Positions 6,573 through 14,701 of a stretch of 20,743 nt of DNA are shown here, one piece after another. The notes beneath the pieces are model-generated. The model was not told where the DNA came from. It was given only the letters and a program-made list of their open reading frames with translations, and ran no database searches. The translations under genes were made by a program, and so were the position numbers. Each line of letters begins with the position of its first letter. The first letter of the stretch is position 1. This stretch comes from UBA5499 sp002426275 (GTDB taxonomy: Bacteria > Bacillota > DTU084): NCBI GenBank assembly GCA_937888735.1, contig CALASN010000007.1, positions 1 to 20,743 on the forward strand, written 5' to 3'.

Positions 6573-7972
6573 CAGATCACCTTCGACGCGCGCTCCTCTG
6601 CCAGTCTTTTGCTGAGCTCGCTCGCGGCTTTAGTGATATCGCCTGCGCCCATGGTGATGAATAAGTCGCCGCTGCGCACCACTTTGCAGGCAAAGTCCAC
6701 CAATTCCTCCAGATCGCGAACCACATGAACTGGTTTACCGCTTTCCACTTCAATTAACTGGGCTAATCTTTCGCTGGTTACGCCGACGATAGGCTTCTCT
6801 GGCGGCGGAGAGTAAATATCGGTCAAAATCACCTCGTCTGCCTCTGCGAAAGCCGGACCGAATTCCGCAAACAGAAAATGCGTGCGGCTGTAACGGTGAG
6901 GCTGAAAAGCCACGATGATCCTCCGTTTTTCCCAAGCTGTGCGGGCTGCGTGCAATGTGGCTTTAATCTCAGTGGGATGATGGGCATAATCGTCGACGAG
7001 CATGATATCGTCCACCATGCCTACCAACTGAAAGCGTCTCCTGGCGCCTGTGAATTCCTGCAGATGAGAGACGATCTCTTGAAAGCTTAACCCGACCTCG
7101 CTTCCCACTGCGATGGCGGCCAGCGCGTCGGCCACGTTATGCTCTCCTGGCACGACAAGCTGAACTTTGCCCAATTTCGTGCCGCATTTCCAGGCTGTAA
7201 AGCTGGTATGACCGTCTTTAAAATTCAAATCTGACGCTGTGAAGTCCGCTCTGTCATGAATGGCATACGTGACGTAGCGTCTGGAACAATTTTCCGCCAG
7301 CTGACGCACGATGGGATTATCAACGCCCAAAACCGCCAGACCGTTTTCCCTGAGATTGCCCAAAAACTGGCCGAAAGTCTGCACCAAATTTTCAAATTTG
7401 CCGTCGTAATATTCCAGATGATCCGGTTCAATGGTGGTGATCACCGCGATCACAGGCCTGTAACGCAAAAAAGAGCGATCGCTCTCGTCAGCTTCGGCCA
7501 CAAGATAGCGGCCCCGACCGTATTTAGCGCTGCCGCCTAAGGCGCCCAGCTCGCCGCCGATTACAATGGTGGGATCCAGCCCCGCCCGCTCTAAAATCAA
7601 GGAAATCATGGCCGTAGTCGTGGTTTTGCCGTGCACTCCGGCCACAGCAATCCCATAGCGCTCATTGAGCAGCATAGCCAGAAGCTCCGAACGGTGAATC
7701 ACCCTAATCCCTCGTCTGGCGGCTTCCGTCACTTCGATATTTTCTTGGGTAATGGCTGTGGAAGCCACCACCAACTCTGCCCCATCGATATTTTCAGGCC
7801 TGTGGCCGATTTTAATTTGTGCGCCCAGCTCCGCTAGAACTCGTGTTGCTTCCGATTTCTTCAAATCCGACCCTGTAACTTTATACCCCATCTCCAGCAA
7901 AATCCTTGCCAAAGGGCTCATTCCCGAGCCGCCGATGCCCACCAAATGTATTTGTTTAATGTTTTCCAGCAC
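6572..7972 (-). CDS. murC: UDP-N-acetylmuramate--L-alanine ligase MurC
   Basis: A 466-residue cytoplasmic ligase of peptidoglycan synthesis that adds L-alanine to UDP-N-acetylmuramate with ATP hydrolysis. Visible motifs: the UDP-binding loop GIGGSGMS (12-19), ATP-binding GVHGKTTTT (112-120), ADESD (161-165), EPDHLEYY (182-189), and DDYAHHPTE with FQPHRYSRT in the C-terminal domain. Length is normal and no key residue is missing. The start is GTG at 7972, with AGGTGG four bases upstream. An upstream spacer of 115 bases may hold a promoter, though none is clear. In Bacillus, murC also sits beside an FtsK-type gene, and here a SpoIIIE/FtsK gene lies three genes upstream. Confidence 0.96.
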   Translation of the reverse strand: MLENIKQIHLVGIGGSGMSPLARILLEMGYKVTGSDLKKSEATRVLAELGAQIKIGHRPENIDGAELVVASTAITQENIEVTEAARRGIRVIHRSELLAMLLNERYGIAVAGVHGKTTTTAMISLILERAGLDPTIVIGGELGALGGSAKYGRGRYLVAEADESDRSFLRYRPVIAVITTIEPDHLEYYDGKFENLVQTFGQFLGNLRENGLAVLGVDNPIVRQLAENCSRRYVTYAIHDRADFTASDLNFKDGHTSFTAWKCGTKLGKVQLVVPGEHNVADALAAIAVGSEVGLSFQEIVSHLQEFTGARRRFQLVGMVDDIMLVDDYAHHPTEIKATLHAARTAWEKRRIIVAFQPHRYSRTHFLFAEFGPAFAEADEVILTDIYSPPPEKPIVGVTSERLAQLIEVESGKPVHVVRDLEELVDFACKVVRSGDLFITMGAGDITKAASELSKRLAEERASKVI

Positions 7973-8087
7973 TCCGCCACCTGCTTTCTCCCTAGTCCAC
8001 CTTTATTCTCCCGCCCGTTTCAATTCCTATACATTCTTTCCTAGATAGAGATTCGCGATCGGGCCTTGATTTCCTGCCTGTTGACAG

Positions 8088-8852
8088 TCAATCCAAAACT
8101 TGGCTTAAAAGCTCCCCCAAAAGGCGGGCAGAGGCTTTAGCTTCAGGAAGAGTGTTGGCCTGCCAATCGCCAACCATAACCGTCAAAACTCCGGGGCTGC
8201 CGCCGGACCTCACCATCCCCCGCAGCAGACCAGGATACTTCTTCTCCGCCAAAGACCAAATTTCTCCGGCCGTCAGCGCTAACTGCCGATCCTCAGGCAA
8301 TAAAAACAACAGTTTGGCCAGTTTCTTCGCAGTTCCCTCTTCCGTGACGGTTAATTTATATGTATTTTGCAGCGTCTCGGGCGCCGCGTCTCGATGCAAA
8401 TCCACAATGATCTTCAAAGACGGATATTGCGCCTTCAATTCCTTGCCGAGATCCGCCAAAGCGGCCTGGGCCTGGGAATAGCTTGCTGCTGGAGGCTTTG
8501 CTTCGTGAAGGGTCTGGATTCCTTTCTCTTCCAGGCACATGGCAAGCTGGCTTCCCACCTCAACGATCTCTCCCTGTCCGTCCGCATCAGCCTTCCCATA
8601 GTTTTGGCCCGGGTGAGCGTAGAGAATAGCCACAAGCGGCCCTGCCGCCTTCTTGCCTTTAAGGGTCAATTTTCCTACCGTGGGCAGAGAGCCTCCCACT
8701 CCGTTTTGGAGCCAATTCTCCCATTTAGCCGCAAAAGGAGCCAGGGCTTGCTTGAAATTAAAATATTTAACCCCAATGGTTAGAAAACCCACTAAGAGCA
8801 ATAACGTCATCAATGTGCCGGCGCCACTTTTACCATTTTCTCTGTTCACCAT
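8088..8852 (-). CDS. SpoIIP-like sporulation cell-wall hydrolase, divergent
   Basis: A 254-residue protein. One transmembrane helix (about 13-30) is followed by a domain resembling stage II sporulation protein P, the amidase that works with SpoIID and SpoIIM in septal peptidoglycan removal during engulfment. Family landmarks: VAILYAHPGQNYG (74-86), GEIVEVGSQLAMCLEEKGIQ (94-113), DLHRDA (151-156) and VGDWQANTLPEA (227-238). In typical SpoIIP the first motif has a glutamate (HTHxxExY-like) and the last reads EVG; here they are AHPGQNY and MVG, so activity may be altered. It is also shorter than Bacillus SpoIIP (about 400). The ATG at 8852 is preferred because GGGGG lies five bases upstream; a GTG at 8858 would overlap that site. 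It follows the rodZ-like gene by 44 bases. Confidence 0.72.
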   Translation of the reverse strand: MVNRENGKSGAGTLMTLLLLVGFLTIGVKYFNFKQALAPFAAKWENWLQNGVGGSLPTVGKLTLKGKKAAGPLVAILYAHPGQNYGKADADGQGEIVEVGSQLAMCLEEKGIQTLHEAKPPAASYSQAQAALADLGKELKAQYPSLKIIVDLHRDAAPETLQNTYKLTVTEEGTAKKLAKLLFLLPEDRQLALTAGEIWSLAEKKYPGLLRGMVRSGGSPGVLTVMVGDWQANTLPEAKASARLLGELLSQVLD

Positions 8853-8896
8853 CTTCACCCCCGTATATGTGTATTCGGGAGTGAGACAAACTATGC

Positions 8897-9646
8897 TTAC
8901 TTGAAGAATTCTTCCCTGCGGCCGCGATGAATCTGATAATTTCCTTTCTGGTCAAAAACCACGGTCACGGTTTCTTTTCCCAGACCGTCTATAGCGTCTT
9001 GGCCGCGTTTGATATTCATCGCTGCCGGCTTGCCTAAGAGCAGCGCCAAATCCTTCCGGCTGATGATTTCCTTTTTATCCCCCGGGTTCATCATCACGGC
9101 GAAGAGCCGCTCGCCTTGGCTGTAAGCTTCCACCCAGCAGTTATCCCGGGCGAAAAGCTCGATCTTTGCCGCGGCCGCCGGCGGACTTTGGGGTTCGGAA
9201 ACCTCAGGCTCCTGGCGTGAGACCTTCGGCTTTCGTGGGGGAGTCGGGGTTTCCTTTTCTCGGTCTATGAAAGCAGCCAAAATCGCCACGATCAGCAATA
9301 CTAAAAGCAGCGCTGTCACAAAGGCGCGCTCATAACGCAGATGCCAAGATACTTTCTTCTTTTTCTTGTGGCTTACCTGGCCTGCCGCCTGTTGCTGGAG
9401 CTGCTCCGTCTGTTTTTGCGTGAGCTGTCTGTAGCGATCAAGAACTTCCTGATCATCCAGACCGATCTCCTGCGCGTAGGAACGCAGGAAACCTTTCACG
9501 TACACTTCGCCAGGCAATAGCTCCACTTCGCCGCGCTCGAGGGCTTGCAGGTAACGGGTGGGGATTTTCGTTTCCTCCGCAACTTTGCTGAGACTGATTT
9601 GCCGTTTTTCCCGCTCCCGTTTCAAGTATTCGCCAAGTTCCCTCAC
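8897..9646 (-). CDS. rodZ: RodZ-like helix-turn-helix membrane protein
   Basis: A 249-residue bitopic protein of the RodZ/YmfM type, which links the MreB cytoskeleton to the cell-wall elongation machinery. It has an N-terminal Xre-like HTH domain (LGEYLKREREKRQISLSKVA onwards, about residues 3-65), a basic stretch KKKKK, one transmembrane helix (AFVTALLLVLLIVAILAAF), a Pro/Glu-rich linker, and a C-terminal DUF4115-like domain beginning IELFARDNCWVEAY. GTG at 9646 is preferred over TTG at 9652 because GGAGG is 8 bases from the GTG but nearly touches the TTG. It lies between spoIIIE/ftsK and the spoIIP-like gene. In Bacillus the rodZ homologue is also not far from spoIIIE. Confidence 0.88.
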   Translation of the reverse strand: MRELGEYLKREREKRQISLSKVAEETKIPTRYLQALERGEVELLPGEVYVKGFLRSYAQEIGLDDQEVLDRYRQLTQKQTEQLQQQAAGQVSHKKKKKVSWHLRYERAFVTALLLVLLIVAILAAFIDREKETPTPPRKPKVSRQEPEVSEPQSPPAAAAKIELFARDNCWVEAYSQGERLFAVMMNPGDKKEIISRKDLALLLGKPAAMNIKRGQDAIDGLGKETVTVVFDQKGNYQIHRGRREEFFK

Positions 9647-9714
9647 TGCCAACTCCTCCCTTCAATTTGGCCAGTCCAATAGAATTTATGCAAAAGTTGG
9701 CCAAGATATTACAG

Positions 9715-11925
9715 CTAGTTTTGCCATTTGGCCAAGTCTTCGGCGGTCGCTAAAACCCTTCTGGGCTTGCTACCTTCCGAAGGTCCGATCAATCCTTTCG
9801 CTTCCAGTTGATCCACCAGCCGGCCGGCTCTGGCATAGCCGACGCGCAAACGTCTTTGCAGGAGAGACACTGAAGCGCTGCCCGCCTCCACCACCAGCTT
9901 AAGCGCTTCTCCGAACAGTTCGTCTTCTTGCTGGTCGTCGTCCGAGGCGGGAGGCTTTTCTATTGCTTCCACAAGCTCCTGATCATACTGCGCTTCGCCC
10001 TGCTTGCGCCAAAAAGAGACTAAAGCTTCCACTTCCTGATCGCTGATGTAAGCTCCCTGAAGCCGCACAGGCTTTGGCAAGCCCGTGGGGTGAAAGAGCA
10101 TATCGCCTTTGCCCAGGAGCCGCTCCGCGCCGGCCAAGTCCAAGATAGTGCGGGAGTCAACCTGGGAAGAGACGGCGAAGGCGATCCGGGAAGTGATGTT
10201 AGCCTTGATAAGCCCTGTAATTACATCCACAGAAGGACGCTGCGTTGCGATCAAAAGATGAATCCCCGCCGCTCTGGCCATCTGAGCCAGGCGGCAGATC
10301 CCTTCTTCAACCTGAGGAGCTGCCACCATCATCAAATCGGCCAGCTCGTCGATGATCACCACCAGATACGGCATCTGGCTCTGGGGCTCCGCGGATAACT
10401 GCGCGTTATACCTTTCCATATTGCGCACTCCCAGCTGGGCAAACTTACTGTAACGCTCCTCCATCTCCTCCACTGCCCAATGTAAAATCTGCGCAGCTTG
10501 TTTAGGATCTGTAACCACAGGCCCCATCAAGTGAGGAATTCCCTCGTAACAGCTGAGTTCAACCCGCTTGGGATCCACCATGATCATCCGCACTTCCTGA
10601 GGTGTAGCCCGAAAAAGGAGACTGGCAATGATGGTGTTCAGACAGACGCTTTTCCCCGAACCAGTCGCGCCGGCGATCAAAAGGTGGGGCATTTTGCTCA
10701 AATCCGCATAAGTGGGAGTGCCGGCAATATCCCTGCCCAAGGCGAAGGACAGCTTGCCGTGCTGCCTGGCAAATTCCCCGTCTTCGATCAGCTCTCTGAA
10801 GCTGACCGCCTGCACTTCTTTGTTGGGAACTTCAATGCCCACCCTGGCCTTGCCAGGGATAGGCGCTTCGATGCGGACATCTTGCGCCGCCAAGGAGAGG
10901 GCCAGATCATCGGCCAGATTCACGATCTTGCTGACTTTCACGCCCGGAGCCGGTTCCAACTCATAACGGGTGATCACGGGTCCTTGATTTACCTCCGTCA
11001 CTTTCGCTTCCACGCCGAAATTCAAAAGGGTCTCTTCCAAAAGCCCCACCCGCTCGTCCGGCCCGACCTTCACCCTGCGCTGCCGCTTGTTTGACCGGGG
11101 CAAAATCTGCGTCGTAGGCAGCGGATAAGAAAGATGCAGCAGCGGCTCCGCTTTAAGCTGTTCCTGTTTTGGAAGCTCCGCGCTTTGTGTTTGGGGTTCG
11201 TCTTCGGGCCGCTCCGTCTCCTTCGCGCTTCCGGCGGGCGGCTCTTGCTGCGCGGCCGGTTCCTCCTGCTCCAAAGCCGCGGCCGCCTGCTCTTCTTCTC
11301 TGGAGAAAACGTCAATTGCCTCGCAAAGCTCATCCCAGATTCCCAATGCGAAATTGGCCAGACTTGAATACAGCTTGCTAAAAAAAAGGCAGCCGATGGT
11401 TTTTACCCGGGAAAAGAACTGGGAAAGGGACACTTCGGCCAGCTTCAGGCTGCCGGCCAAAAACAAAGCCGCCAAAACAATGAAAGAACCCCAACCGCCA
11501 AAGACCGTCCACAATGCCGCGCCCAAGCCGCCTCCTAGAACGCCGCCTGCCTTGCCCTGCCCGCCTATGGCCGAGACAGTGGCAAAAATGCGCTCCCTGG
11601 GCGGCAATAAAAGATGAAAAAAAGCCCCCGCCAGCCAGCATAAAAAAGCCAACAGCCCGATTTGGCGCCACAGCCGCCGCTTTCCCGTCATAGCCGCAAC
11701 GCCGCCTAGGCCCATAAGCAGAGGCAGGGAAAACGCCATGTTGCCCGCCAGATACCGCAAAATTCGCGAAAAATAACGGCCAAAAAGTCCCGTGCCCGGG
11801 ACGAACAAGCAACCCAAGCCCAGAACTGCCGCCACTACCATGGCAAGGCCTATCAACTCGTTATTTCTTTTCTCCCCGCCGTTTTGCTGGGGTTTGGCTT
11901 TCAGATATTTTTTCCTTCGTCTCAT
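9715..11925 (-). CDS. spoIIIE: DNA translocase FtsK/SpoIIIE
   Basis: A 736-residue membrane-anchored DNA pump that moves chromosomal DNA across the closing or sporulation septum. Four or so transmembrane helices occupy residues 25-165, followed by an acidic Gln/Glu/Pro-rich linker (205-262) and an alpha/beta motor. Walker A GATGSGKS is at 419-426, Walker B VVIIDELAD at 522-530, and ATQRPSVDVITG at 560-571. A C-terminal winged-helix gamma domain (about 670-730) would read the orientation sequences of the chromosome. Length and four-helix anchor fit SpoIIIE rather than the soluble SftA; with one copy visible, FtsK versus SpoIIIE is only a naming choice. The start is ATG, three bases after the pgeF stop, with a weak ribosome binding site, suggesting coupling. 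Confidence 0.94.
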   Translation of the reverse strand: MRRRKKYLKAKPQQNGGEKRNNELIGLAMVVAAVLGLGCLFVPGTGLFGRYFSRILRYLAGNMAFSLPLLMGLGGVAAMTGKRRLWRQIGLLAFLCWLAGAFFHLLLPPRERIFATVSAIGGQGKAGGVLGGGLGAALWTVFGGWGSFIVLAALFLAGSLKLAEVSLSQFFSRVKTIGCLFFSKLYSSLANFALGIWDELCEAIDVFSREEEQAAAALEQEEPAAQQEPPAGSAKETERPEDEPQTQSAELPKQEQLKAEPLLHLSYPLPTTQILPRSNKRQRRVKVGPDERVGLLEETLLNFGVEAKVTEVNQGPVITRYELEPAPGVKVSKIVNLADDLALSLAAQDVRIEAPIPGKARVGIEVPNKEVQAVSFRELIEDGEFARQHGKLSFALGRDIAGTPTYADLSKMPHLLIAGATGSGKSVCLNTIIASLLFRATPQEVRMIMVDPKRVELSCYEGIPHLMGPVVTDPKQAAQILHWAVEEMEERYSKFAQLGVRNMERYNAQLSAEPQSQMPYLVVIIDELADLMMVAAPQVEEGICRLAQMARAAGIHLLIATQRPSVDVITGLIKANITSRIAFAVSSQVDSRTILDLAGAERLLGKGDMLFHPTGLPKPVRLQGAYISDQEVEALVSFWRKQGEAQYDQELVEAIEKPPASDDDQQEDELFGEALKLVVEAGSASVSLLQRRLRVGYARAGRLVDQLEAKGLIGPSEGSKPRRVLATAEDLAKWQN

Positions 11926-11928
11926 CTC

Positions 11929-12744
11929 TCATCTTCCCGTTAAACAAAAAATTGCCGCCATTCTTCCGGTCTTTCCGGCATCGCGCCGGTGAGAAAAAAA
12001 CAATGAACTGTGACAGCTGCTGCAAAGCCCGCTAGAGGAAATTCGCTCTGGCTTCAGCCCCTCGGACAGGAGGAGGGCGCGATTGAAGCCCGGCAAATCA
12101 GCCCGCCACTTTCCGGGCTCTTGCTGCGGAAAAAAAGAAGCCGCTTGGAGGCCCTTTGTCCGGGCCAACTTCTCCGCCGCCCGCACCACATCTTCCCCCA
12201 CCTGATAACAGCAAGGACCGATGCTGGGGCCGACGGCAGCGTAAAGGTCCGCGGGTTCCGAACCGAACCTGCGCTTTAGCTTGCGGACCGCTTCCGGCAC
12301 AATGCCGGCCATTGTGCCCCGCCAGCCGGCATGGATTACCCCCCCGGCCTTTTGTACGGGGTCGTAGAGCCAGATGGGCACGCAATCTGCAAAGAAAGCG
12401 AACAGCGCGCCGGGCTCTTGGGTCAGCAAGCCGTCGCAGCCGGGAAGCGCGGTTTCTAAATCGTAGACGCCACAGCCAAGCTGCCGCCCGCCCACCACAG
12501 CCACTTCCTTGCCGTGAACCTGCCGGCAAGCTGTGAATTGGGACAGCGGTTTGCCGATGATGGCGGCCGCGCGCTCTCGATTGGCGATGACCGCTTCCGC
12601 ATCGTCTTCCACGTTTAAGCCCAGATTCAAAGAGCTGTAAGGGCCTTGGGAAACCCCGCCGCCTCGGGCGGTAAAAACTGCGACTGCCCCTGGCCAAACC
12701 AGCTGCAGGTACGTTAACCGTCCTTGTTTGTGCAAGGTGAACAT
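11929..12744 (-). CDS. pgeF: PgeF/YfiH-type polyphenol oxidase-like purine nucleoside phosphorylase
   Basis: A 271-residue member of the multicopper-polyphenol-oxidoreductase (laccase domain) family; studied members act as purine nucleoside phosphorylase/adenosine deaminase, and PgeF edits UDP-MurNAc-L-Ser in E. coli. The metal ligands appear intact: RQVHG with H77, DCVP with C121, and HAGWRGT with H138. GPSIGPCCYQVG (172-183) and FSHRRD (250-255) are also typical. ATG at 12744 gives the normal family N-terminus MFTLHKQ; an in-frame TTG at 12795 would overlap the upstream gene and is less likely. It starts 16 bases after the Nif3-like stop. Sharing a transcription unit with murC would suit a peptidoglycan-precursor editing role. 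Confidence 0.92.
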   Translation of the reverse strand: MFTLHKQGRLTYLQLVWPGAVAVFTARGGGVSQGPYSSLNLGLNVEDDAEAVIANRERAAAIIGKPLSQFTACRQVHGKEVAVVGGRQLGCGVYDLETALPGCDGLLTQEPGALFAFFADCVPIWLYDPVQKAGGVIHAGWRGTMAGIVPEAVRKLKRRFGSEPADLYAAVGPSIGPCCYQVGEDVVRAAEKLARTKGLQAASFFPQQEPGKWRADLPGFNRALLLSEGLKPERISSSGLCSSCHSSLFFSHRRDAGKTGRMAAIFCLTGR

Positions 12745-12760
12745 TGCCTCACCCGACTTC

Positions 12761-13864
12761 CTAACCAATTCGCTGCCAAGGCGATTGCTGTTCAATCACC
12801 ATTATTTCTATCCCCGCGTCTTGGAGGCGGGGCCGCAAAAATTCAGCGACCAGCTGGCTGAAACAAGCTTCGCTGCCGTCATGTCCCACTGCGACGACAG
12901 CCTTGCCGGCTTGTCTCAGCTCCAGTAGCTGGTGGTAACCGATCTCGCCTGTGACCAGACAGTCCGCGCTGGCGACCCCCTGCCAGAGGCTGCCGCAGCT
13001 GCCTGGGATCACGGCGATCTTCCGCACTTGACAGTTGGGATCACCGGCGAACTGCACAGGCGTCCGTAAAATTCCCGCCGCCCGCTCCGCCCACGCCTCA
13101 AGGGGCAGAGCCTGGGGCAAAGTTCCGATTCTGGCAAAGGCCAAGGCCCGGCCTTGGGGCTGGGCCAAGGGATAGAGATCGTAGGCCACCTCTTCATAGG
13201 GATGGGCTGCCAGCATAGCTTCCCGCACTTGGGGCCAGCTCCGCTCTTCCACTATGGTCTCCAGGCGCTCTTCATCCACCCGCGCCAGCTCTCCCTGTTT
13301 TCCCAAAAAAGGCGCGGCGCCCTCTTGGGGCTTGAACGTGCCCGTGCCGCCGGTCTTGAAGCTGGTGTCGCTGTACTTGCCGATCCAACCGGCGCCGGAG
13401 CTGGCCATGGCGCTGCGGACGGCTTCTGTGTACGCGGGCGGCACAAAGGTGACCAGCTTATATAGTTTTTCTTTTTCCCTCAGGCAAGCGGGTTTCAGAT
13501 TGGTCAGGCCCAATTTTCCGGCCAAAAAATCAGCCATCCCGCCTGGGGCTAAGTCCAAATTTGTATGTAGGGCATAAATGGCAAGCTTCCCCGCTAGGGC
13601 AAGAGAAATAACCTCGCCTGGTCCCCGGTCCAGTTCTACCCGCTTCAGGGGCTTGAACAGCAGAGGATGGTGGGTGAGAAGAAGATCAGCTCCCTGGGCA
13701 ATCGCTTGGGAGACAACTTGAGGCAGCGGATCGATGGCCAAGGCTATTTTGGACCCCCGCCCCTTGAGCTGTCCGGTCATCAAGCCGACGTTATCCCACT
13801 CCTCAGCCCAGCTTTCGGGAGCGAGTTCCGCGAGCAGGTTGCGAACGGCGGCTACTGTTACCAC
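12761..13864 (-). CDS. Nif3-like dinuclear metal centre protein (YqfO type)
   Basis: A 367-residue cytoplasmic protein of the Nif3/YqfO family (annotated by some as GTP cyclohydrolase I type 2), which forms a hexameric ring with a two-metal site; the cell role is unsettled. Metal-site motifs are visible: WDNVGL (23-28), LLTHHPLLF (62-70), HTNLD (99-103) and, near the C-terminus, VAVGHDGSE. The middle holds the PII/CutA-like insert (YKLVTFVPP ... HPYEEVAYDLYPL), as in YqfO and other longer members. The start is GTG at 13864 with GAGGG seven bases upstream. In many Firmicutes this gene lies close downstream of rpoD; here tRNAs and an ABC trio intervene. It leads the run to spoIIIE and murC. Confidence 0.93.
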   Translation of the reverse strand: MVTVAAVRNLLAELAPESWAEEWDNVGLMTGQLKGRGSKIALAIDPLPQVVSQAIAQGADLLLTHHPLLFKPLKRVELDRGPGEVISLALAGKLAIYALHTNLDLAPGGMADFLAGKLGLTNLKPACLREKEKLYKLVTFVPPAYTEAVRSAMASSGAGWIGKYSDTSFKTGGTGTFKPQEGAAPFLGKQGELARVDEERLETIVEERSWPQVREAMLAAHPYEEVAYDLYPLAQPQGRALAFARIGTLPQALPLEAWAERAAGILRTPVQFAGDPNCQVRKIAVIPGSCGSLWQGVASADCLVTGEIGYHQLLELRQAGKAVVAVGHDGSEACFSQLVAEFLRPRLQDAGIEIMVIEQQSPWQRIG

Positions 13865-13887
13865 TTTCTAACCCTCTTTCTCATTAT

Positions 13888-13917
13888 GATATACTCTTTC
13901 GACACTTTCGGTGACAA
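13888..13917 (-). promoter_or_regulatory. Candidate promoter with Spo0A-box-like site before nif3-pgeF-spoIIIE
   Basis: In the 81-base gap the minus strand reads TTGTCA (13917-13912), an 18-base spacer, then TATATC (13893-13888). Within the spacer is TGTCGAA (13904-13898), the core of the 0A box bound by Spo0A. A 7-base match occurs by chance a few times in a window this size, so the support is its intergenic position between the promoter elements. Confidence 0.4.
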
Positions 13918-13945
13918 TTCCTCTTTACGAGTCAGAAGCCGGGGC

Positions 13946-14701
13946 TCATCTCAGCTCAAGGGCGCCAAACCGAAGCGCGGTGAGCCAGAAAAGCAGCCCG
14001 GTCAACAGCAGGCAGGAAAACAGACCCCAGTAAAAGTCTGCGGCCGGATAGACGCCAGCTAAAATGTCCGCTGCGGATCCGGGAAGGCTCTGCGGAAAAA
14101 ATCTGTAGAGCCCCGCAGCCTGGGCCGGCGCCTTCAGCGCATAGCCGCCGTACCCCAGGAGAAAACCCACGATTCCGGCGCCGGCAAAGGAAAACAGGGC
14201 TGAGCCCAAAAGCGTGGCGCTTAAAATAAAAAGCAGAAAGGCAGCCACGCCAAGCGCGGCGCGCCAGGCGCCTGACGCAGGCAAGGGACCCAGCAGCGAC
14301 CAGCAATAAAAATAAGCCACCGCCCCGGAGCCTGCTACGCCCAATGTGATCATGGCGGCGTATGCCAGCCACTTCTCCCCCAGATAGCGCGCTCTGGATA
14401 GAGGCTGCGCTAAATACCAGCTTGCCAGACCGCTTTTTTTCTCGCCGGCCACGCTCCCCGCCGCCAGCAAAACCACGGCGAAGCCGGCCAATTGCGTAAG
14501 ATCCTGCAGGAACTGTACCATGGCCAGCTGAGAAGTAGGCGGCGGCAGCTGAATCTTTACTCCCCCGCCGAAGCGGGAGACAATCTGCTCCATATATTTG
14601 ATCATGGGCGGATCCATTAACGCAAAAAACAGCAAGAGCAGCCAAAACCCGGGGATCTTAAAGCTACGCCAAGCCTTTTTCAGTTCCCAGCCGCATCTCA
14701 T
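13946..14701 (-). CDS. ABC-2 type transporter permease (YxlG-like)
   Basis: A 251-residue integral membrane protein with about six hydrophobic segments: WLLLLFFALMD near residue 20, LAGFAVVLLAAGSVAG, AMITLGVAGSGAVAYFY, ALGVAAFLLFILSATLLGSA, GAGIVGFLLGYGGYAL and LFSCLLLTGLLFWLTALRFG. The sequence GEKKSGLASWYLAQPLSRARYLGEKW after the second helix is typical of ABC-2 permeases of the NosY/YxlG group. The substrate is unknown. Its ATG lies 38 bases inside the end of the ATPase gene, with GGAG seven bases upstream, so the two are coupled. Confidence 0.88.
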   Translation of the reverse strand: MRCGWELKKAWRSFKIPGFWLLLLFFALMDPPMIKYMEQIVSRFGGGVKIQLPPPTSQLAMVQFLQDLTQLAGFAVVLLAAGSVAGEKKSGLASWYLAQPLSRARYLGEKWLAYAAMITLGVAGSGAVAYFYCWSLLGPLPASGAWRAALGVAAFLLFILSATLLGSALFSFAGAGIVGFLLGYGGYALKAPAQAAGLYRFFPQSLPGSAADILAGVYPAADFYWGLFSCLLLTGLLFWLTALRFGALELR

